13,229 nt of DNA from an uncultured Streptomyces sp. GTDB taxonomy: Bacteria > Actinomycetota > Actinomycetes > Streptomycetales > Streptomycetaceae. The notes beneath the pieces were generated by a model that had not been told where the DNA came from, did not search any database, and saw only the letters and a list, made by a program, of their open reading frames with translations. Where the stretch lies: NCBI GenBank assembly GCA_946480485.1, contig CAMLJW010000104.1, positions 1 through 13,229 of the forward strand. The letters are read 5' to 3'. Numbering within the stretch: position 1 is the stretch's first letter; each line of letters starts with the position of its first letter. Made by a program: the position numbers and the translations under genes. Below, piece by piece: positions 7,225 through 12,968 of this stretch.

Positions 7225-7475
7225 GGCGGGCACTCTTTCTGTTGCTGGGAGCCGGCAGTCATGGACGGCGGTCTCCGACATCGCGACATGGCGCGTCATC
7301 GGCGACGGCCGGCTCGGCCGCGTGCCGGGTGCACGACCGACCCTGTCCGGTGTTTCCCGTCGTCCGCCCGGAGGGCGGGCTCCGCGGGCGGGAAGCTCCG
7401 GATGTCCGTCCCGGTTTACCCCGATTCCCGACCGCACTGTGGAGCTTGCGGCCGAAGTCCCAGACCCGGTCGGCG
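7225..7475. other. Intergenic region between PPTase and FAD oxidoreductase genes
   Basis: About 250 bases without a convincing gene. It contains a GC-rich inverted repeat, GTCCGCCC (7362-7369) and GGGCGGGC (7373-7380), with a 3-base loop and one G-T pair. This could be a hairpin ending PPTase transcription on the minus strand, though no T-run follows. I could not identify a clear promoter for the oxidoreductase. Confidence 0.4.
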
Positions 7476-8162
7476 TCAGCCCCGGCCGTACGCCACCGTC
7501 ACCGCGGTCGTCACCAGACCCCGGCCCACCATCCAGCGCCCCTCGAAGTGGTTGACACGATGCCCGTCCACCACCGGGCCGGGTACGAGGAGTCGGGCGC
7601 GGAAGCGGCCCGAGGCGGGGTGCCCGCCGGGCGCGCCGATCTCTATGTCCGCCTCGGTGAAGTCCAGCCACTTTCCGGTGAGGGGGAACCACGCCTTGTA
7701 GACCGACTCCTTGGCGCTGAACAGGAGTCGGTCCCAGTGGACGGCGGGATGGTCCGCGGCGAGGTCGCGCAGTCGGCGGTCCTCGGCGGGCAGGGCCACG
7801 GAGGGCAGGACGTTGTCCGGGAGCGGCAGATGCGGCTCCGCGTCGATACCGAGTGAGGCCAGATCGGTGGCGTGGGCCAGCGCCGCCGCGCCGTAGCCCT
7901 GGCAGTGCGTCATGCTGCCGATCACACCGGCGGGCCACTGCGGAGCTCCACGGTGACCGGACAGGATGGCCTGCGGGGCCACGCCTAGCTTGTCCATGGC
8001 GCGCCGGGCGCAGCCACGCACGACGGTGAACTCGCGGCGCCGCTTCTCGACGGCGCGTGCGACCAGCGCCTGTTCCTCGGGGTACAGCGTCGCGCCCTCG
8101 ACCTCTTCGTCACCGTGCGCTTCCACGGCCACGACCGAGTCCGGGAGTAACTCCTCGATCAC
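7476..8162 (-). CDS. 4'-phosphopantetheinyl transferase (EntD/Sfp superfamily)
   Basis: Transfers the 4'-phosphopantetheine arm of CoA to the conserved serine of carrier proteins, activating polyketide synthases, peptide synthetases or fatty acid synthases. The 228 residues fit the EntD-like class. Motifs seen: RRREFTVVRGCAR (41-53), GAPQWP (72-77), GSMTHC (82-87), the Mg-binding GIDAEP (105-110, D107 and E109) and FSAKESVYKAWFP (148-160), with the catalytic K-E and substrate-binding lysines. GTG 8162 is firmly placed: GGAGGT lies 8 bases upstream, and conserved sequence (IEELLPDSVVAVEA) begins there. The gene starts 53 bases inside the end of the phosphoesterase gene, so the two are translationally linked. 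Codon 5 is TTA, which implies dependence on the bldA tRNA. No carrier-protein genes lie in the window. Confidence 0.93.
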   Translation of the reverse strand: MIEELLPDSVVAVEAHGDEEVEGATLYPEEQALVARAVEKRRREFTVVRGCARRAMDKLGVAPQAILSGHRGAPQWPAGVIGSMTHCQGYGAAALAHATDLASLGIDAEPHLPLPDNVLPSVALPAEDRRLRDLAADHPAVHWDRLLFSAKESVYKAWFPLTGKWLDFTEADIEIGAPGGHPASGRFRARLLVPGPVVDGHRVNHFEGRWMVGRGLVTTAVTVAYGRG

Positions 8163-9018
8163 TGGTTTTGACCTCCATCGGCAGAATGCGGCGCGGCGTA
8201 CCCGGTCGTCCCGGGCGCCCTCGCCACTCTCGGGGATAACCGACGGACACCTCTTCGAAGCGAACGTCGTCGAGCACGGTGGTGCGGGGAATGTGCAGGT
8301 GCCCGTACACCATCGCGGTGACGCGGTGTCTGAGGTGCCAGTCCGCGGTGAGCCGGGTGCCGCACCACATCGCGAACTCGGGGTACCTGAGGACGTCCGT
8401 GGGGTGCCGGTCCAGCGGGTAGTGGTTGACAAGGACCGTGGGCAGTTCGGCAGGGATTTCCGCGAGCCTGCGCTCGGTCTCGGCGACCCGCGCCCGGCAC
8501 CAGGCCTCGCGGCTCGGGTACGGGTCGGGGTGCAGCACATGCTCGTCCGTGCAGACGACGCCCGTCCCACGGGCGTAGGCGAGGCCCTCCTCCTTGGTCG
8601 CACAGCCCTCGGGCAGGTACGAGTAGTCGTAGAGGAGGAAGAGCGGTGCGACGGCGACGGGTCCGCCCGCGCCCTGCCACACGGCGTACGGGTCCTCGGG
8701 GGTCGTCACGCCGAGTTCGCGGCAGAGGGCGACCAGGTGTTCGTAGCGGGCGACGCCGCGCAGGGTGACGGTGTCCTTGGGGTGGGTCCACAGTTCGTGG
8801 TTACCGGGTGTCCAGATCACCTTGCGGAAGCGTCCGCTGAGGGTTTCGAGGGCCCAGCGGATGTCGGCCACGGTCTCCGCCACATCGCCGGCCACCAGGA
8901 GCCAGTCGTCGTCGGACTCGGGGTACATCCGCTCGACGAGGGCGCGGTTCTCGGCGTATCCGACATGCAGATCGCTGATGGCCAGCAGCCCGCCGGGATG
9001 GTCAGCCGTCGGCTTCAC
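8110..9018 (-). CDS. Calcineurin-like metallophosphoesterase
   Basis: Predicted binuclear-metal phosphoesterase of 302 residues. All family blocks are present in order: SDLHVG (D16, H18), GDVAE (D45), GNHE (72-75), VNHYPL (H199) and GHLHIP (H240, H242). The substrate cannot be told from sequence. GTG 9018 is preferred over an upstream start because GGAGG lies 8 bases before it and the protein then opens with VKPTADHPGGLLAISDLH. The conserved domain ends near VGYPREW (259-265), and the last ~20 residues (MEVKTSDRGVTPG onward) are specific to the overlap with the PPTase start. The phosphoesterase-PPTase pair, with overlapping ends, looks like a two-gene operon and I recall it as conserved in streptomycetes. 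Whether the enzyme has a role in carrier-protein or CoA metabolism is unknown. Confidence 0.88.
   Translation of the reverse strand: MKPTADHPGGLLAISDLHVGYAENRALVERMYPESDDDWLLVAGDVAETVADIRWALETLSGRFRKVIWTPGNHELWTHPKDTVTLRGVARYEHLVALCRELGVTTPEDPYAVWQGAGGPVAVAPLFLLYDYSYLPEGCATKEEGLAYARGTGVVCTDEHVLHPDPYPSREAWCRARVAETERRLAEIPAELPTVLVNHYPLDRHPTDVLRYPEFAMWCGTRLTADWHLRHRVTAMVYGHLHIPRTTVLDDVRFEEVSVGYPREWRGRPGRPGTPRRILPMEVKTSDRGVTPGLGRGRGSAR
8171..8176 (-). promoter_or_regulatory. Ribosome binding site of the PPTase gene
   Basis: GGAGGT on the minus strand, 8 bases before GTG 8162 and inside the coding sequence of the phosphoesterase. It fixes the PPTase start and places the TTA at codon 5. Confidence 0.75.
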
Positions 9019-9110
9019 CCTCGCCCCCTCCACGCATTCCGATGCAACACGAGAACACACAGGAACACAGCCGCCCGCCACCGTACAGGAGCATCCTCAA
9101 CGGGCTCACG

Positions 9111-9143
9111 AAAACTGGCCGACGGCGCGCCACGGCACCGGCC
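9111..9143 (-). terminator. Possible intrinsic terminator after the GH4 gene
   Basis: On the minus strand a GC-rich segment begins GGCCG and ends CGGCC (9143-9117), with further partial pairing inside. It is followed immediately by AGTTTTCG (T-run at 9114-9111). It lies about 50 bases after the GH4 stop and before the phosphoesterase gene. The inner stem is imperfect, so this is only a candidate. Confidence 0.35.
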
Positions 9144-9193
9144 GCCGCCCCGCCTGACCGATCCTTCACCCGACCGATCAAGCCTGGTGGGTT

Positions 9194-10531
9194 CTACTTC
9201 AGGTACGCGAGGCCGGGGTGGGCCCCGGTGTAGCCCTCGACGAGGCGGCGGGCGACATTCACGGAGTCGACCAGCGGGTGCAGGGCGAAGGCCCTCACAG
9301 CGGTCGTCCGGGAGCCCGACTCGGCCGCGGCGAGCACGTCGCGCTCGACCGCCTTCACCGCGCACACCAGGCCGGTCGCGTGGTCCGGGAGCGGATCGAC
9401 GGCGACGGGGTGCGCACCGTTGGTGTCGACGAGGCACGGCACCTCGATGACCGCGTCCGCGTCGAGCACGGACAGGGTGCCGTGGTTGCGGACGTTGAGG
9501 ATCAGCGTGGTGGGCTCGTCACGGGCGATGGCCCGCATCAGGGCGAGGGCCACCTTCTCGTAGCCGCCGCAGAGGTCGTCGGCCTCGCGGTCGCCGGCGC
9601 CCGCCGTGTCCCTGTTCTCGGACATGTAGGTGGACTCGCGCTCGGCCCGGGTGCTGTCCCAGGTCGCCAGCGCGGCCGCGTCGGGGTGCTTCATCGCCTC
9701 GTAGAAGCGGTCCTGCTGGTCGCGCAGGAAGGCGCCGCGGGTCCTCTCGGCCTCCTGGTAGGCGCGTACCGCCTCCCGGTTGAAGTAGTAGTAGTGGAGG
9801 TACTCGTTCGGGATCGCGCCCAGGGAGCGTAGCCACTCGGTGCCGAAGAGTCTGCCCTCCTCGAACGAGCCGAGCAGGTCCGCATCGGCGAGCAGCCGCG
9901 GCAGTTCGTCGCGTCCGGCGACGCGCAGGCCGCGGACCCAGCCGAGGTGGTTGAGGCCGACGTAGTCGATCCAGGCCTCGCGCGGGCCCACGCCGAGGAC
10001 GCGGGCGATACGCCGACCGAGGCCGACCGGCGAGTCGCAGATGCCGATCACGCGGTTGCCGAGGTGCCGGGACATGGCCTCGGTGACCAGGCCGGCCGGG
10101 TTCGTGAAGTTGATCAACCAGGCGTCGGGGGCGAGCCGGGCCACCCGCCGTGCGATGTCGACGGCGACGGGCACCGTGCGCAACCCGTAGGCGATGCCGC
10201 CGGCGCCGACGGTCTCCTGGCCCAGCACGCCCTCGGCGAGCGCGATCCGCTCGTCGGCCGCGCGTCCTTCGAGGCCGCCGACGCGGATCGCGGAGAAGAC
10301 GAAGTCGGCGCCGCGCAGCGCCTCGTCGAGGTCGGTGGTGGCGGTCACGGCGGGTGGGCCGGGGACATCGGCTGCCTGCTCGCCGAGGACGCGGGCGACG
10401 GCCGAGAGCCGCCCCGCGTCCAGGTCGTGCAGCACGACGTCGGTGACGCGGCCCTCGGCGCGGTCCCCCAGGAGCGCCCCGTACACGAGCGGCACCCGGA
10501 ATCCGCCCCCGCCAAGAATCGTCAGCTTCAC
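9194..10531 (-). CDS. GH4 family 6-phospho-glycosidase (6-phospho-beta-glucosidase-like)
   Basis: Glycoside hydrolase family 4 enzymes use NAD+ and a divalent metal to cleave phosphorylated or free glycosides through redox chemistry at C3. The 445-residue protein has the NAD-binding start VKLTILGGGGFRVPLV (1-16), FSAIRVGG (79-86), GQETVGAGGIAYGLRT (104-119), NFTNPAGLVTEA (141-152), and the metal ligands Cys165 (GICDSPVG) and His195 (GLNHLGW). The 6-phospho-beta-glucosidase branch is the best fit from overall appearance; the sugar is unknown. GTG 10531 is chosen because the Rossmann motif begins immediately and AAAGGG lies about 7 bases upstream. No sugar PTS or ABC transporter genes lie beside it. 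The nearest recognisable promoter is the operator-bearing one at 10758-10786, about 220 bases upstream. Confidence 0.9.
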   Translation of the reverse strand: MKLTILGGGGFRVPLVYGALLGDRAEGRVTDVVLHDLDAGRLSAVARVLGEQAADVPGPPAVTATTDLDEALRGADFVFSAIRVGGLEGRAADERIALAEGVLGQETVGAGGIAYGLRTVPVAVDIARRVARLAPDAWLINFTNPAGLVTEAMSRHLGNRVIGICDSPVGLGRRIARVLGVGPREAWIDYVGLNHLGWVRGLRVAGRDELPRLLADADLLGSFEEGRLFGTEWLRSLGAIPNEYLHYYYFNREAVRAYQEAERTRGAFLRDQQDRFYEAMKHPDAAALATWDSTRAERESTYMSENRDTAGAGDREADDLCGGYEKVALALMRAIARDEPTTLILNVRNHGTLSVLDADAVIEVPCLVDTNGAHPVAVDPLPDHATGLVCAVKAVERDVLAAAESGSRTTAVRAFALHPLVDSVNVARRLVEGYTGAHPGLAYLK

Positions 10532-10560
10532 GCCACAGCCCTTTCCACTCCGTGTCAGCG

Positions 10561-10708
10561 TCACGGTTCACGTCCGAGCCACGCGGCTTGTGTCCGCGCC
10601 ACGCGCACACCCGCCTCCTGCCGGGCGGACCGGGTACCGGCCGGCGTCGGCCGGCCCGTCGTCACCACCTCGTCCAGCGACCTTGCCCGTGAGATCGATG
10701 CTGGACAC
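10561..10708 (-). pseudogene. Degraded N-terminal stub resembling a short-chain dehydrogenase/reductase
   Basis: From GTG 10708, with GAAGGGA placed 6 bases upstream, the minus strand reads VSSIDLTGKVA, which is how many SDR proteins begin (MSSIDLTGKVAVVTG). The frame then changes character and stops at 10568. In the neighbouring frame, EVVTTGR and ARQEAGVRVA look like a shifted continuation of an SDR Rossmann region before it too stops at 10561. The stub sits the expected ~40 bases downstream of a strong promoter. I read it as the start of a deleted SDR-type gene formerly controlled by the divergent MarR regulator. The similarity is short, so this stays tentative. Confidence 0.35.
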
Positions 10709-10757
10709 GAGGGGTCCCTTCGGGAAAGGAGCTGCGGCACTGCGGCTTCGAACCTAG

Positions 10758-10786
10758 AGGCTAAGTACAATAATTGTAGATGTCAA
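10758..10786 (-). promoter_or_regulatory. Near-consensus promoter directed toward the SDR stub and GH4 gene
   Basis: On the minus strand TTGACA (10786-10781) is separated by 17 bases from TAGCCT (10763-10758), very close to the HrdB consensus. A 13-base palindrome fills most of the spacer and a second overlaps the -35, so a regulator bound there would block RNA polymerase. Transcription would begin near 10750 and run into the GH4 gene. Confidence 0.6.
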
Positions 10787-10792
10787 TCATTG
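10766..10792. promoter_or_regulatory. Tandem MarR-type operator, two CAATNATTG palindromes
   Basis: TACAATAATTGTA (10766-10778) is a perfect palindrome around one central base. A second copy of its core, CAATCATTG (10784-10792), follows with centres 16 bases apart, about one and a half helical turns. The AT-rich symmetric form is typical of MarR-family sites and stands out in GC-rich DNA. They cover the minus-strand promoter and touch the possible -35 of the marR promoter, which suggests repression in both directions. Confidence 0.6.
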
Positions 10793-10819
10793 TTGGTGGC
10801 CATTCGTGCGTCATACTGT
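10790..10819 (+). promoter_or_regulatory. Possible marR promoter
   Basis: TTGTTG (10790-10795) followed after 18 bases by TACTGT (10814-10819). The -35 overlaps the second CAATCATTG operator, consistent with autoregulation. It would leave a leader of about 145 bases before the preferred marR start. Confidence 0.35.
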
Positions 10820-10969
10820 CTCCAGTACGGAGGAAGACCGAAGTCAGCACAGGCCAGTGCAAGTCAGCACGAAGGACCGCCCCGTCCCGGGGCCTCGATC
10901 AGGGAGCCCGCCATCGCCGGCCAGCAGCACCCAACGAACCCCGACGCCATCGACGTGCAGGAGCCGTGG

Positions 10970-11395
10970 ATGCGCGGGCTGCACGCGGACACCGGCTATC
11001 TGCTGTACCGGATCGGTCTGCGCTCCGGGCAGCTGTTCAACGCCTTCCTCCAGGAGTCGGGGCTGCGGCTGCGTCACTACGCGCTGCTGCGCTTCCTGGC
11101 CACCTCCGAGGGCGCGCTGCAGCGGGAGCTGAGCGCACGGCTGGGATACGACCCGAGCGCGATAGTCGGCCTCGTCGACGACCTGGAGAAGCTCGGCTTC
11201 GCCGAGCGCCGTCCTGCGCCCGACGACCGCCGCAGCCGGATCGTCGTCCTGACCGACGGCGGCCGGGCGTTCTTGCGGGACACCGACGAGGCGGGGCTGC
11301 GCGTGGCCAGTGCCCTGCTCCACCCCCTCGACGCCACCGAGCGGGCCACGCTGCACACGCTTCTGCAACAGATCGCCGAGACCGAACTCAGCTGA
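10970..11395 (+). CDS. MarR-family transcriptional regulator
   Basis: Winged-helix regulator of 141 residues, the normal size for the family. These dimers bind palindromes and release them when a phenolic or other small ligand binds. Helices precede the DNA-binding part: LYRIGLRSGQLFNAFLQESGLRLRHYALLRFLA, then the recognition region LQRELSARLGYDPSAIVGLVDDLEKLGFAERRPAPDDRRSRIVVLTDGG, with the family's DxRxxxxxLT wing (DDRRSRIVVLT). ATG 10970 is chosen because AGGAG lies 6 bases upstream and the length then fits. GTG 10955 or 10796 would extend it without a good ribosome binding site. The divergent operator pair at 10766-10792 is its likely target. Its stop overlaps the start of an IclR-like stub (TGATG). 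Confidence 0.9.
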   Translation: MRGLHADTGYLLYRIGLRSGQLFNAFLQESGLRLRHYALLRFLATSEGALQRELSARLGYDPSAIVGLVDDLEKLGFAERRPAPDDRRSRIVVLTDGGRAFLRDTDEAGLRVASALLHPLDATERATLHTLLQQIAETELS

Positions 11396-11592
11396 TGACC
11401 CCACGCTCGGCGCCGGAGCGGCTCCTCTCCGTGCTCGCCGCCTTCGACGGCGCCGACCGGACCACCGGACAGCTGACGGCGGAAAGCGCGTCGGACGGAA
11501 CTCGTACGGCACGCGCGGCGTACGTGACGGGGCGTCCGCGTGCCTGGCGGTTCCCCCACCAGATCAGCCACCCATCGTCCGACGTGGCGTGA
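11395..11592 (+). pseudogene. IclR-like regulator N-terminal stub
   Basis: ATG 11395 overlaps the marR stop and opens a 65-codon frame. Its first ~30 residues, MTPRSAPERLLSVLAAFDGA then DRTTGQLTAES, resemble the start of the IclR-family winged-helix domain (RLLSVLAAF followed by a helix beginning xLxELAxxxG). After about 11490 the similarity ends, and the rest (ASDGTRTARAAYV onward) looks like random GC-rich reading to a stop at 11592. A full IclR protein has about 250 residues, so this would be a truncated remnant. The overlap with marR suggests the two genes once formed an operon. The similarity is short and the call tentative. Confidence 0.4.
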
Positions 11593-11718
11593 CCGCCCAC
11601 CGCGCGGCGCACCCACGGACGTGAGCGGCCGGATCGAGGTCCGTCGGGACCGTGACCCACACCGCCGAACCCGCCGACCCGCCGACCCCGCCGACCTCCT
11701 CGCCCGGCCCGACGGGCG
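11593..11718. other. Non-coding stretch between the two gene stubs
   Basis: No gene or clear signal. It contains a short run of GCCGACC/CCCGCCGACC units around 11668-11697, of the sort expected by chance in such GC-rich DNA. The zwf breakpoint lies near its right edge. Confidence 0.4.
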
Positions 11719-12039
11719 ATGATCGTACGCTTCGGCTTGCAGGTGCCGGGTACTTCGAAGGGGATACAAGGCATCACGATGGACTTCGCGTACGGCGAGT
11801 CCTTCAGCGCGTCCAGCCAGGAGGCGTACGAACGCCTCATCCTGGACGTGCTGCTCGGTGGCGTCGGCCTCGTCCCGCGCCACAGGGAGGTGGAGGAGTC
11901 CTGGAAGATCCTCGACCCGATCGAAGGACCACTGGGGACTCCGGGCACCGAGCCCGCGCCGTACGCCTCGGGCAGCTGGGGTCCCGAGGAAGCCGATGAG
12001 ATGCTCGCACGAGACGGACGGAGCTTGCGCAGGCCATGA
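11719..12039 (+). pseudogene. zwf: 3' remnant of glucose-6-phosphate dehydrogenase
   Basis: The frame ending at 12039 encodes only the last ~106 residues of G6PDH, whose full length is about 500. The C-terminal domain is clear: IVRFGLQVPGT, GITMDFAYGESF, SSQEAYERLILDVLLGG, VEESWKILDPIE, and the terminal YASGSWGPEEADEMLARDGR. The NADP-binding and catalytic parts (GxxGDLA, RIDHYLGK) are absent, and similarity begins abruptly at about 11719-11722, where the ATG happens to fall. No ribosome binding site precedes it. The stop overlaps the opcA start by ATGA, the original operon junction. The fragment cannot have dehydrogenase activity. Within the surviving part GVGLVPRHREVE and GPLGTPGTEPA deviate from the family, as expected of a drifting remnant. 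Confidence 0.88.
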
Positions 12040-12968
12040 AGATCGACCTGACCGACACCACGGCAAGCAAGATCAACAAGGCCCTGGTGCAGGGACGCCG
12101 CGCCGTCGGCACTCCCGCTGTGGGCATGGTCCTGACGATGATCGTCGTGACGGACGAGGAAAACGCGTACGACTCGGTCAGGGCCGCAGAGAACGCCTCG
12201 CACGAGCACCCCTCGCGCACGCTGGTCGTCATCAGGCGCGTCTCCCGTTCGCCCCGCGACCGTACGGCCTCGCGCCTCGACGCCGAGGTACGGGTCGGAG
12301 CGGACGCGGGCACCGGCGAGACGGTGGTGCTCCGGCTGTACGGGGAGGTCGGCCGGCACGCCGACTCGGTGGTCCTCCCGCTGCTGCTGCCGGACGCGCC
12401 CGTCGTCGTCTGGTGGCCGGTGGACGCCCCCGAAATCCCCGCGAAGGACCCGCTGGGCGCCCTCGCGCAGCGCCGGATCACCGACATGTACGCCGTGGAA
12501 CGCCCCCTGGACGCGTTCCAGACCCGTGCCGCCTCCTACACGCCGGGAGACACCGACCTGGCGTGGACCCGGCTGACCCTGTGGCGTTCGATACTCGCGG
12601 CCTCACTCGACCAGGCCCGCACCAAGGTGATTTCGGCCGCCGTGGAGAGCGAGGCCGAGAACCCGAGCGCCGAGCTGCTGGCCCGCTGGCTGGGCGCCCG
12701 CCTCGACGTGCCGGTGGAGCGCGTCGTCACCGCCGGACCGGTCGTGACGGCCGTACGGCTCGGCACGGAGAACGGCGAGATCCTGGTCGACCGCCCCGAG
12801 GGCCCGCTGGCCACCCTCTCCCTGCCCGGCCAGCCCTCACGCACCCTCGCGCTGAAGGTCCGCGGGACCTCCGAGCTGATCGCCGAGGAGCTGCGCCGAC
12901 TCGACGCCGACGAGATGTACGCGGTCGCTCTGCGCGGCGACGGGAAGGAAGGGAACAGCCGTGCCTGA
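12036..12968 (+). CDS. opcA: Glucose-6-phosphate dehydrogenase assembly protein OpcA
   Basis: OpcA is needed for assembly and full activity of actinobacterial and cyanobacterial glucose-6-phosphate dehydrogenase. The 310 residues match the usual length. Family blocks are MKIDLTDTTASKINKAL at the start, SRTLVVIRRVSRSP (60-73), GETVVLRLYGEVGRHADSVVLPLLLPDAPVVVWWP (94-128) and DLAWTRLTLWRSILAASLDQ (174-193). The ATG overlaps the stop of the zwf remnant (ATGA), and the gene's end overlaps pgi by 8 bases. Because its partner enzyme is truncated here, OpcA would have to serve a second zwf elsewhere; many streptomycetes carry two. With the upstream operon gone, its promoter is uncertain. Confidence 0.93.
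   Translation: MKIDLTDTTASKINKALVQGRRAVGTPAVGMVLTMIVVTDEENAYDSVRAAENASHEHPSRTLVVIRRVSRSPRDRTASRLDAEVRVGADAGTGETVVLRLYGEVGRHADSVVLPLLLPDAPVVVWWPVDAPEIPAKDPLGALAQRRITDMYAVERPLDAFQTRAASYTPGDTDLAWTRLTLWRSILAASLDQARTKVISAAVESEAENPSAELLARWLGARLDVPVERVVTAGPVVTAVRLGTENGEILVDRPEGPLATLSLPGQPSRTLALKVRGTSELIAEELRRLDADEMYAVALRGDGKEGNSRA

Noticed and set aside
7225..7938. N-terminal extension of the FAD oxidoreductase frame on the minus strand
   Set aside because: The extension is Pro/Arg/Gly-rich read-through overlapping the PPTase gene in another frame. The flavoprotein Rossmann motif starts just after ATG 7224.
8163..8603. Upstream extension of the PPTase frame
   Set aside because: It is a shadow frame inside the phosphoesterase gene. 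GTG 8162 has a GGAGGT site and begins the conserved protein.
7966..9450. Plus-strand open frame of nearly 500 codons opposite the phosphoesterase
   Set aside because: It is antisense to a protein with all metallophosphoesterase motifs, and its own product is low-complexity Arg/Pro/Gly-rich toward the end.
9947..11395. Very long plus-strand open frame running into marR
   Set aside because: Most of it is antisense to the GH4 gene and has no family similarity. Only the last 141 codons are MarR-like and have a ribosome binding site at their start.
11668..11697. Short CCGCCGACC-type repeats
   Set aside because: Too few and too short, and expected in GC-rich sequence. No sign of a CRISPR array or a regulatory iteron.
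11388..12359. Minus-strand frame across the zwf remnant and opcA
   Set aside because: It has no recognisable domain and is antisense to conserved coding sequence. The phrase GWLIWWGNRQARGRPV near 11530-11580 looked protein-like, but I could not assign it.
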